In this document: piece after piece, positions 1 to 6,166 of the stretch | Layout of the letters: each line of letters opens with the position of its first letter | How positions within the stretch are numbered: the stretch's first letter is position 1 | Assembly (NCBI GenBank): GCA_003158365.1 | Contig: PMIW01000246.1 | Span: forward strand, 12,779-18,944 | Source of the DNA: Ignavibacteriota bacterium | GTDB taxonomy: Bacteria; Bacteroidota; Ignavibacteria; Tepidaquicellales; Tepidaquicellaceae | Reading direction: 5' to 3' | Length of the DNA: 6,166 bases | Notes under the pieces: generated by a model | Database searches by the model: none | What the model was told of the DNA's origin: nothing | The model's input: only the letters and a program-made list of their open reading frames with translations | Translations under genes and position numbers: made by a program

Positions 1-2
1 CG

Positions 3-95
3 ATTGGAATGCCGAATTACAGGAAAAAATTTTCCGAACTTGTAAGAAAGTATTCACAGATTTATAATAATACAAAATTTGGTAAAGTTAGTTAA
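3..95 (+). CDS. C-terminal tail of an upstream gene (partial, unknown function)
   Basis: An open frame enters from the left edge and stops at TAA 93-95, 11 bases before the next gene. It gives about 30 residues, IGMPNYRKKFSELVRKY and onward, basic and helical in character. The fragment is too short to assign a family. A competing open frame (2-67) encodes DWNAELQEKIFRTCKKVF and onward and cannot be excluded. The first frame is preferred because it is longer and ends close to the next start, as expected in an operon. No hairpin or T-run separates it from the next gene, so co-transcription is possible. Confidence 0.4.
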   Translation: MGMPNYRKKFSELVRKYSQIYNNTKFGKVS

Positions 96-106
96 AATAA
101 CTAAAA

Positions 107-1471
107 ATGAAATTTAATAAAAAAATAATGAAATTAATAAAACTTTTTATCCTGACTTCAGTGATCATATTATTTTCAGGTAATATGATTGTATATGCGC
201 AGGAAAATGAAGAGAATCTTGAAACTGCTTATAAATATTTGAATTCGGGAAAAACTGCGGATGCAGCTCAGGTTTTCGAAAATTATTTAAAAACCCATCC
301 CGGAGATTTAAATATTTACCTTCAGCTTGCCTATGCATATAAACAATTAGGAAAAACTGAAGATGCAAAAGATTATTTTAATTACGTGGCGTTTAATTCC
401 GGAGATAATAAACAAATTAAAACTGCGAATGAGGAACTCAAACTTCTTGCGTCATATAAAAATAAAAATAAGTTAATCACATCGGGTGATGATGATGAGT
501 TGAATAAAGGTTATGCGTTTATTAACAAGGGGGACATAAATTCCGCAATACATATTTTTGAAAAATATAAATTAAAACACACCTCAGATACAAAGATATC
601 ACTTCAATTAGGATATTTGTATAATGACATTAAAGATTATAAAAATGCCCTGAAAGAATTTGAATTTGTTGAAGCTATCACAAAAAACAGGGAGGAGTTT
701 GATAAAGCCACCCAGTCTTCTTATTACCTTAACGATATGCTGATAAACAATTCAAACAGGTCAACGGAAATTTATTTTTACAATGTCTACGATTCTTATC
801 AGGATAATTATATCTCGAACCTGACAGGACATGTAAATTTTAAATTATGGAAAAATGCTTTTATCGGTCCGTATGCAGATGTTTATATGGATGCTAAATC
901 CAATGAACATAAAATATTAAACGACAGATATGTCGAAGGCGGCGGGTTTTTCAAATACAGAGTGACTGATTTTCTCGGATTGGAATTAAGAACCGGATAT
1001 GTGCACGAAATAGATTTTAATCGAAACAGTTTTAATTACAAACCAATTTTATATATGGGAACCAGGATTGGTAACCCGTTACCCTATTTAAATTACAATA
1101 ATTCAAAAAAATCATATTTATATCTAGATTTGTTTTCTACAGGATTATATGATTACAAATTCAGAAATCTCTTCGGTCAGGTTCAGCTTAAAGAGGTTTT
1201 CAGATATTTAACAGGCGGATTTTCTTACCTCGAGTTTTACATGAGCCAGATGGCTATTGCAGACAGCAAGCAGCTCGATTACAATAATTACATTGAGACC
1301 GGTGGCGGAATTACATTTAAACCTAATTTAATGAACTTTCCGGCTTTATTCATCGAAGCAACAAATAAATCATTTTTTGTGGGACCTGACGGCAAATATT
1401 TTGACGGTCCTTTAAAAAATACTTTTCAAATTAAAGCCGGATTTTTAATCAATTTAAAAACATTATTATGA
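107..1471 (+). CDS. Secreted TPR protein with C-terminal outer-membrane beta-barrel (NfrA-like exopolysaccharide export porin)
   Basis: Probable outer-membrane export protein for a polysaccharide made by the next two genes. Residues 1-31 form a signal peptide: a Lys-rich start, a hydrophobic core (ILTSVIILF), and likely cleavage after VYA. Residues 37-103 and 131-196 hold two pairs of TPR-like helices (AAQVFENYLKTHPGD; LGYLYNDIKDYKNALKEFEF), usually periplasmic protein-binding repeats. From about 222 to 454 the protein is rich in aromatic, alternating strands (KSYLYLDLFSTGLYDYKF; NTFQIKAGFLINLKTLL), as in outer-membrane barrels. This layout matches NfrA/BcsC-type proteins, but at 454 residues it is less than half the length of E. 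coli NfrA. The NfrA assignment rests mainly on architecture and on the adjacent NfrB-like gene. ATG 107 has no clear Shine-Dalgarno; ATG 128 is an alternative start that keeps the signal peptide. Its stop overlaps the next start (ATGA), implying translational coupling. The two TPR pairs look like copies of one another. Confidence 0.75.
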   Translation: MKFNKKIMKLIKLFILTSVIILFSGNMIVYAQENEENLETAYKYLNSGKTADAAQVFENYLKTHPGDLNIYLQLAYAYKQLGKTEDAKDYFNYVAFNSGDNKQIKTANEELKLLASYKNKNKLITSGDDDELNKGYAFINKGDINSAIHIFEKYKLKHTSDTKISLQLGYLYNDIKDYKNALKEFEFVEAITKNREEFDKATQSSYYLNDMLINNSNRSTEIYFYNVYDSYQDNYISNLTGHVNFKLWKNAFIGPYADVYMDAKSNEHKILNDRYVEGGGFFKYRVTDFLGLELRTGYVHEIDFNRNSFNYKPILYMGTRIGNPLPYLNYNNSKKSYLYLDLFSTGLYDYKFRNLFGQVQLKEVFRYLTGGFSYLEFYMSQMAIADSKQLDYNNYIETGGGITFKPNLMNFPALFIEATNKSFFVGPDGKYFDGPLKNTFQIKAGFLINLKTLL

Positions 1472-2871
1472 TATACGATTTATTTCAAATATTACTTTGG
1501 GTTACAGTCATTTTGCTTGCTATAAGCGGCATTGATGATTTGTATCTCGATATTCTATATTGGTTTTTACGCAGGAGACACAGAAGCAAATTTCCTGATT
1601 TTTCAAAAATGTATGATAAACCGGAAAAACCAATAGCGGTAATGCTGGGTGCGTGGAAAGAATCCGGCGTAATTGGAAGAACATTGAGTTATGCAGTCGG
1701 GAATTTGAAATATAAAAATTTCAGAATCTTCGTAGGAGTTTATCCCAATGACCTGGATACAATCAGAATTGTCAGGGAAATTGCGTCAAAAGACTCCCGT
1801 GTCAAATTATGTATTAATCCGCAGGACGGACCGACTACAAAAGCCGATAATCTTAACTGCCTTTATGCTGCAATATCTGATTATGAAAAATCATTCGGTG
1901 AATTCGAAATAATAATAGTTCATGATGCCGAAGATTTTATTCATCCTTATTCTATGAAGCTTTATAATTTCCTTATCGGATATAACGGGTATCATGGTAT
2001 TCAAATTCCTGTCGTTCCGATTAAAAGCAAACTTGGAAAATTGTTTCACAGGACATATTGCGATGCATTTGCTGAAATTCACACCAAGGATATGATAGTC
2101 AGGCAGGGTATGGGTACATTCATTCCTTTCTCGGGAACAGGAATGGGTTTTCACCGCAAAGCAATGTACCATCTGGAAAAATTTTATGATAAGGCAAAAA
2201 AGAATAATACGGAAGAAATTTCGGACTATGAATATAAAGACCAATTCGGGAAAAAGGTCGAAATGAGCGAAGTATATTTTAACAATGTTGAAAGTGAATC
2301 AAATGTAACATTAATAAACAATAAAACGAATTATCAGGATGACCCGTTTAATGGTTTAAATATTATCAGAGGGAATTATAAAACACCGAGTAAAACACTG
2401 GTAAGAAGATTTACATTTGCTTTTATGCTGACACTTTTCTCATCGATCAGTTATTTAATTTATTTGGGCAGCGGTGAAATCGGAGGTCCAAATACAGCAA
2501 GTATTTACGGCGGTTTTATAGTTCAGAATGCTTTTGCTTCCGATAAAAACTCAACCGGATTTATGAATCAGCAATCATTAACTGAAAACAACGATAACAT
2601 AAAGGACGGGTATATCGATATCAAATATAATGCTGCTTACATTCCGATAAAGGACGGGATTTACGGAATACAGGAATCTACATGGGGATGCAAGGAAGCA
2701 GCGGAAGAACGGCTGAATCTTATTCTGACATATCCTTCTCTTAGGGATATGAACGGATACGTTTCAGAATCCACAAAGGACAGCAAGTCAAAATACGAAG
2801 TTATTATTGGTGAATATAAAAGTATAGATGATGCAAAAAATGATATTTTCCGAATAAGAGAAATTTTTTAA
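1468..2871 (+). CDS. N-terminal half of an NfrB-like family 2 glycosyltransferase fused to a membrane helix and SPOR domain
   Basis: Inner-membrane protein carrying the donor-binding half of a GT2 enzyme. Residues 5-30 are a membrane segment running into ISGIDDLYLDILYW, which resembles the SGLDDFFIDVVYW region of E. coli NfrB. The GT-A half follows: KPIAVMLGAWKESGVIG (54-70), FVGVYPNDLDT (88-98), PTTKADNLN (122-130), the DxD-type metal/donor motif HDAED (152-156), and SGTGMGFHRKAM (222-233). NfrB homology then stops near residue 238. A polar linker (240-312) leads to a second helix (about 313-334) preceded by RR, which would put the rest in the periplasm. Residues 396-466 fit a SPOR fold: YGIQESTWGCKEAAEERL, then GYV, then YEVIIGEYKSIDDAK. 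SPOR domains bind denuded septal peptidoglycan. The acceptor-base ED and QxxRW motifs, normally in the same chain, are absent here and lie on the next gene. The start overlaps the previous stop. The stop falls where a SPOR domain should end, so this is not a simple frameshift. Confidence 0.85.
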   Translation: MIYDLFQILLWVTVILLAISGIDDLYLDILYWFLRRRHRSKFPDFSKMYDKPEKPIAVMLGAWKESGVIGRTLSYAVGNLKYKNFRIFVGVYPNDLDTIRIVREIASKDSRVKLCINPQDGPTTKADNLNCLYAAISDYEKSFGEFEIIIVHDAEDFIHPYSMKLYNFLIGYNGYHGIQIPVVPIKSKLGKLFHRTYCDAFAEIHTKDMIVRQGMGTFIPFSGTGMGFHRKAMYHLEKFYDKAKKNNTEEISDYEYKDQFGKKVEMSEVYFNNVESESNVTLINNKTNYQDDPFNGLNIIRGNYKTPSKTLVRRFTFAFMLTLFSSISYLIYLGSGEIGGPNTASIYGGFIVQNAFASDKNSTGFMNQQSLTENNDNIKDGYIDIKYNAAYIPIKDGIYGIQESTWGCKEAAEERLNLILTYPSLRDMNGYVSESTKDSKSKYEVIIGEYKSIDDAKNDIFRIREIF

Positions 2872-3691
2872 AAAAATTAATAAATGTTAAATGATTAATA
2901 ATAGTTCAGCAATTCAAATTAACAAAGTTACGGAAAATTATGACAGGCTTATCCGAAAATATTCTTATGCAAGTAACGGATATTATCTCCTCAGAATAGA
3001 TTCCACCATAGCATGGAATGAGTTCTCGGAGTTCATTTATAAGAATCTGAACGATTTAAAAATAGGCCGTTACGAAAAATCTGAAATACTAATTTTGGTT
3101 AAAAGTCTCATACTTTCCAAAATTTTTGATTATCAATACCACCAGCTACCTTCTGAAATTGCAAAAAATAATATTTACATGAAATTTCTGGGTATTGATA
3201 ATGAAGAAAAAATTCCATCTATAAAAATTATTTCTTCATTCCACCAGACTTTGACTGAAAACCGGTTATATGATTTTATACTTGAAAAATTTTACAAGCA
3301 GTTGCTTGAACATAATTTTGAAATTGCTGATAATTCCGAATTGGACTCAAAGTCAAATATAAAAGAGAATGATTTAACCCGGCAAAATGAAGATGGAAGC
3401 AAAATAAATATCGAAGATAAATTATATGTGCAAATGTATGATTTATTTTTTAAAACTCTCGATGTATCTTCGACTGATGATTTGTTGAGCGATAAAGAAA
3501 TCAGGTCAAACCAGCTGATGAAAAAATTGCAATATGTAGACGAGATAATTAAAGAACTTAAAAAGAAACTAAATAAAGAAAACCGGGAATCTGAAAATAA
3601 TGCTTCTTCTGAAAGTGCAAATGAGGATGAAAGAAAAAATGAAATTCGCATGGCCGAACCAATCGAATTTCACCCTAAAATTAAAAAAGAA
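2180..3691 (+). other. Approximately 1.5 kb interruption of the glycosyltransferase coding sequence
   Basis: Relative to single-chain NfrB, homology breaks after the FHRKAM helix of the first gene and resumes at GIFNDENLTEDYELGYRF of the second. E. coli NfrB has about 22 residues between these points. Here there are about 230 extra residues at the end of the first gene, 19 noncoding bases, and about 267 extra residues at the start of the second. The segment carries a linker-helix-SPOR gene end and a transposase-like gene start. Boundaries are approximate (tens of bases) because the joining loop is poorly conserved. I see no terminal inverted repeats or convincing target duplication. It could be an insertion scar, a stable lineage-specific domain exchange, or an assembly join. 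Confidence 0.5.
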
Positions 3692-4303
3692 GGAATTTTT
3701 AATGATGAGAATCTGACGGAAGATTATGAACTCGGATACAGGTTTTATCAGCTTGGTTTAAAGATGGGGTTTTTCAATGTGAAACTGGATAATAACAATG
3801 AATCTTCAAGGATCTCAACGGCGGAATTCTTTCCTAATACTTTCTGGTCTTCTGTGAAACAGAGATCCAGATGGATTGCAGGAATTTGTCTGCAAAACTG
3901 GAAAGCACATAAATGGAAAGGGAATATTACAATGAAATATTTTCTTTTTAGGGACAGGAAACCTTTATTTAGCCTGCTTGGTGCATTTTTATCCAATGTT
4001 ATTTTTTTGTATTTAGTGTATTCAATATTTACAAATCTTGTATTTGGCGGAAATGCTGTATTCCTTGTAAGTCACTCGCCAATATTGTGGATTATTATGG
4101 CTGCCAACGTAATATTTATGGTATCGAGGGCGAGTCATAGATTTATTTTTACATATAACTGGTATGGGTTTAAATATGCATTCTTCAGCTTTTTCAGGCT
4201 GATACTTGATACGGCAATTAATTTCTTTGCCGTACTCAGGTCAATAAGCGTTTATAGAAAGATAAAGAAAAAAGTTGTATGGGATTCGACTTCCCATTAT
4301 TAA
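2891..4303 (+). CDS. Transposase N-terminal-like domain fused to the C-terminal half of an NfrB-like family 2 glycosyltransferase
   Basis: Carries the catalytic C-terminal half of the GT2 enzyme begun in the preceding gene. Residues about 34-145 match the DUF772/InsH N-terminal domain of IS5-type transposases: RID...W, then ILVKSLILSKIFDYQYHQLP, MKFLGIDNEEKIPS, and SSFHQTLTENRLYDFILEKF. No DDE catalytic domain follows. Instead there is an acidic, low-complexity linker (146-265) with a likely coiled coil at about 207-232 (KKLQYVDEIIKELKKKLNKE). GT homology resumes at 268: LTEDYELGYRF (275-285, catalytic base), FPNTFWSSVKQRSRWIAGIC (QxxRW at 324-328), HKWKG, FRDRK. Three hydrophobic stretches follow (about 357-382, 396-415, 425-450), and the chain ends VVWDSTSHY, close to the AWDKTTH of E. 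coli NfrB. The MshEN domain that follows in E. coli is absent. The start is fixed by an in-frame TAA touching ATG 2891. There is no Shine-Dalgarno, and translation may reinitiate after the stop 19 bases upstream. Confidence 0.85.
   Translation: MINNSSAIQINKVTENYDRLIRKYSYASNGYYLLRIDSTIAWNEFSEFIYKNLNDLKIGRYEKSEILILVKSLILSKIFDYQYHQLPSEIAKNNIYMKFLGIDNEEKIPSIKIISSFHQTLTENRLYDFILEKFYKQLLEHNFEIADNSELDSKSNIKENDLTRQNEDGSKINIEDKLYVQMYDLFFKTLDVSSTDDLLSDKEIRSNQLMKKLQYVDEIIKELKKKLNKENRESENNASSESANEDERKNEIRMAEPIEFHPKIKKEGIFNDENLTEDYELGYRFYQLGLKMGFFNVKLDNNNESSRISTAEFFPNTFWSSVKQRSRWIAGICLQNWKAHKWKGNITMKYFLFRDRKPLFSLLGAFLSNVIFLYLVYSIFTNLVFGGNAVFLVSHSPILWIIMAANVIFMVSRASHRFIFTYNWYGFKYAFFSFFRLILDTAINFFAVLRSISVYRKIKKKVVWDSTSHY
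2990..3325 (+). mobile_element. Remnant or domesticated IS5-type transposase N-terminal domain (DUF772-like) within the second glycosyltransferase gene
   Basis: This stretch encodes residues 34-145 of the protein starting at 2891. The pattern is that of IS5/IS1182 transposase N-termini: a conserved RID and W, a hydrophobic helix before a short YxxLP turn (normally YGLSxRE), F(L)GLD/GID followed by a P-S motif, S-x-F-x-x-x-L, and a final helix before the point where the catalytic domain would begin. The first catalytic Asp motif (usually VDATI-like) is missing, so it cannot transpose. No inverted terminal repeats were seen. The family call is from remembered pattern, not a search. Confidence 0.55.
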
Positions 4304-4339
4304 TATAAATTTTAAAAAATAAAAAAGTAAATACATAAA

Positions 4340-4345
4340 AGGAGA
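4340..4345 (+). promoter_or_regulatory. Strong Shine-Dalgarno before the hydrolase gene
   Basis: AGGAGA lies about five bases before ATG 4350 and decides this start. None of the three upstream genes has a comparable site, so the hydrolase is likely translated independently and more strongly. The surrounding 46-base gap is very A/T-rich. It shows no clear promoter consensus, though a separate transcription start here is possible. Confidence 0.7.
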
Positions 4346-4349
4346 TAAA

Positions 4350-6166
4350 ATGAGAAGTAAGTTAATGTTTTACATTTTGATAAGTGTGGTTATGTTATTT
4401 TCTAACCTCAGCATGTCGCAGGACGAATTAAATAAAGGTACGGCACATAGTCCGCGGATAAGAGATACATATCAATTCCCTAAGCTTCCAAAAGTATATT
4501 CGCCGGTACCAGCGGCGGTTATGAGTGTTGTCAAAAATGATTTTACAATTACACTGAGAGACAACGTAATAATGGATTGCTCGAAATTTTATCCGAGCGA
4601 CCCGAATCCTTATTTACCTAATGGCTATCCCACTGTAATAATGATACATGGATATGGCGATAGAAAGGAAACCCTTGAAGGATTCGCAAATGCACAGGCG
4701 TCTTTTGGCTATGTCGTTTATACTTATAGTGTAAGAGGACAGGGAAATTCAGGTGGACTTTCGAATTTAATAAGTACTACCGAAGCACAGGATTTAATAG
4801 AATATGTGAATTTTATCAGGACAGATTTTTCAACCGGTCTTGATACATCAAAGATACTGATAATGGGCGGCTCACAGGGCGGTACATTGCCATATATGGC
4901 AGCATGTATGGGCGGGTTGAATGTCAGGACAATTATTTCCGCATTAACTTCTCCGAAATTTGCTTCGAGCTGGATTGAAAACGGCTCTGTAAAAATGACA
5001 TTTTTATGGACAATTGATTATACACCTGATACCGCAAGATATAATTCACAGGTTACAGCTATGAGAAACTGGGTATATTCAAGTGCTCCCGATAAATGGG
5101 ATAGCCTTGCTTACTGGGTCCCTCAGAACAGGGATTTTCAAAGTATAGTACCGCAAAATACAATTCCAATAATGATTGAAAATGCATGGCAGGATAAATT
5201 TTTTAATGCTTATGGTAATCTGAGTACAATTCCAATCCTTACTTCACCAAAAAGATATTATTTTGGTGCAGTGAGAGGACACGGAGGAGATTTCTCTACT
5301 ACTGAAGATACCTGGCATGAAAACTTTTTCAATGAGTGGTTTTATTACTGGATATGGAACATTAACAATGGAATCTTGACAAGGCCTATATTTCATTATG
5401 CTTATACTACTTTCCCCGAAACAAGCGGAATGTGGACATTTGTACACGACAGCTCGGCAGTATGGCCGCCCGCTAATGTAAGTAATATGACTTTGTATTT
5501 TAGAAATAACGGACAGCTATTAACAACAGCAGGAACAAATCAAACGGCAAATGATAATCTTGCAAATAGCGTGAACAAAAATCTTACTATGCAAACTGCG
5601 GTCAATGATGAATTTACAGGCACAACTTTTAAAAACCAATTTAAAAAAGCAACTTTAAATTTTCAAACGGCTGCCTTAACTCAGGATGTCAGAATGCTCG
5701 GAACTCCGCAAATCGGACTTGATTACTCTTCCAATGCTACAGAATGCCAGTTTAATTTTCAGATTTACGAAGTAAGCAGTACAAAAACCAAATTAGTAAC
5801 AAGGGTAAATTATACTGACAGGAAAAATACAGTTAATTCCAGAAAAAATACTTTATTTAACGGGATTTCTCATGGTCATATTTTTAAAGCGGGTAATAAA
5901 ATAAAAATAGTGGTTACAAATCTGGATACTGCCCCGGATGATTCGACATTTCTTGGAACAAATCCTAATGTTTTACCTGACCTGAAAAACGGAACTTCAA
6001 AATTATATTATACAAATAAAAGTTATATAACCTTTCCTGTTAAGGCTAACGGAACTGGTTTACTTAGAGATTTATTTACAACAAACAACGGTAATACAAA
6101 TTCATCTTCTTCGGACAATCTGACACCAAAGGAATTTAGTCTAAGTCAAAATTATCCAAACCCGTT
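4350..6166 (+). CDS. Secreted S15/CocE-type serine hydrolase with type IX secretion sorting tail (3' end beyond window)
   Basis: Predicted extracellular alpha/beta-hydrolase of the X-Pro dipeptidyl-peptidase/CocE family, acting on peptide or ester bonds; the substrate is unknown. Residues 1-23 are a signal peptide (FYILISVVMLFSNLSMS, cleavage before QDE). The hydrolase fold spans about 60-340: VIMIHGYGD (oxyanion region, 97-104), YSVRGQGNSGG (126-136), and nucleophile Ser175 in GGSQGG. Likely Asp282 is in ENAWQDKFF and His311 in RGHGGD. Their 29-residue spacing is like that of CocE. Residues about 345-575 form the beta-rich C-terminal domain of this family, including TQDVRMLGTPQIGL and SHGHIFKAGNKIKIVVTN. 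A Ser/Asn/Thr-rich linker (577-593) leads to FSLSQNYPNPF, the opening of a Por-type sorting domain, cut by the window edge. The 605 codons present are probably most of the gene. It lies 46 bases after the glycosyltransferase gene on the same strand, with its own ribosome-binding site; a link to the polysaccharide system is only positional. Confidence 0.88.
   Translation, partial: MRSKLMFYILISVVMLFSNLSMSQDELNKGTAHSPRIRDTYQFPKLPKVYSPVPAAVMSVVKNDFTITLRDNVIMDCSKFYPSDPNPYLPNGYPTVIMIHGYGDRKETLEGFANAQASFGYVVYTYSVRGQGNSGGLSNLISTTEAQDLIEYVNFIRTDFSTGLDTSKILIMGGSQGGTLPYMAACMGGLNVRTIISALTSPKFASSWIENGSVKMTFLWTIDYTPDTARYNSQVTAMRNWVYSSAPDKWDSLAYWVPQNRDFQSIVPQNTIPIMIENAWQDKFFNAYGNLSTIPILTSPKRYYFGAVRGHGGDFSTTEDTWHENFFNEWFYYWIWNINNGILTRPIFHYAYTTFPETSGMWTFVHDSSAVWPPANVSNMTLYFRNNGQLLTTAGTNQTANDNLANSVNKNLTMQTAVNDEFTGTTFKNQFKKATLNFQTAALTQDVRMLGTPQIGLDYSSNATECQFNFQIYEVSSTKTKLVTRVNYTDRKNTVNSRKNTLFNGISHGHIFKAGNKIKIVVTNLDTAPDDSTFLGTNPNVLPDLKNGTSKLYYTNKSYITFPVKANGTGLLRDLFTTNNGNTNSSSSDNLTPKEFSLSQNYPNP

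Noticed and set aside
61..106. Promoter upstream of the TPR gene
   Set aside because: A/T-rich sequence resembles many -10 elements, but no Bacteroidota-type TAnnTTTG with a matching -33 box was found, and the region overlaps the probable upstream coding tail.
2864..2890. Ribosomal frameshift on T6A7 joining the two glycosyltransferase genes into one chain
   Set aside because: The second gene's frame has TAA at 2888-2890 immediately before its ATG, so a slip at the T6A7 run would still terminate. The first gene also ends at a natural SPOR domain edge.
2180..3691. Split intein rebuilding the glycosyltransferase
   Set aside because: No Cys or Ser intein start motif follows the first half, and no His-Asn plus Cys/Ser/Thr end motif precedes the second half. 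The intervening sequence reads as SPOR and transposase-like domains.
2209..3723. 8-base direct repeat ACGGAAGA at 2209-2216 and 3716-3723 as a target-site duplication
   Set aside because: The right copy lies inside the conserved LTED motif, and the conserved IFNDENL residues precede it, so the true junction is further left. The repeat is short and likely due to chance.
3292..3996. Antisense open frames at 3292-3651 and 3748-3996, with others at 165-368, 1891-2244 and 5244-5447
   Set aside because: All are antisense to well-supported genes, encode Ser/Phe/Leu-rich sequence typical of reversed A-rich coding DNA, and show no recognisable domain.
4279..4297. Hairpin ATGGGA/TCCCAT with a 7-base loop as a terminator
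   Set aside because: The stem is only 6 pairs, lies in the conserved coding end WDSTSH, and is not followed by a T-run.

Overview
The window is AT-rich bacterial DNA with four forward-strand genes and the tail of a probable fifth. The last gene runs off the right edge at the start of an 'LSQNYPNPF'-type tail. That tail is the type IX secretion (Por) sorting signal common in the Bacteroidota/Ignavibacteriota/Chlorobi group, and an Ignavibacteria-like organism fits best (inference). Three of the four gene starts lack a clear Shine-Dalgarno sequence, which also suits that group.

Layout: 3-95 is probably the end of an upstream gene. 107-1471 encodes a secreted TPR protein with a predicted outer-membrane beta-barrel (NfrA-like). 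1468-2871 overlaps it by an ATGA and encodes the N-terminal half of an NfrB-like family 2 glycosyltransferase, followed by a linker, a membrane helix and a SPOR domain. 2891-4303 encodes a domain resembling the N-terminal domain of IS5-type transposases, a charged linker, and then the C-terminal half of the same glycosyltransferase with its membrane helices. 4350-end encodes a secreted S15/CocE-type serine hydrolase.

The first three genes look like one operon for making and exporting a surface polysaccharide. The glycosyltransferase would act at the inner membrane and the TPR/barrel protein would pass the product through the outer membrane, as in the E. coli NfrA/NfrB pair.

The striking point is that the glycosyltransferase is divided between two genes. 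The donor/metal-binding motif (HDAED) is on the first. The catalytic-base motif (LTED) and QxxRW motif are on the second. About 1.5 kb (roughly 2180-3691) separates the halves and supplies a SPOR-domain gene end and a transposase-domain gene start, each fused in frame to one half. Either two proteins rebuild one enzyme with new regulatory or localisation domains, or an insertion has recently broken the enzyme. The sequence alone cannot decide, but both reading frames are fully open and every recognised motif is intact.
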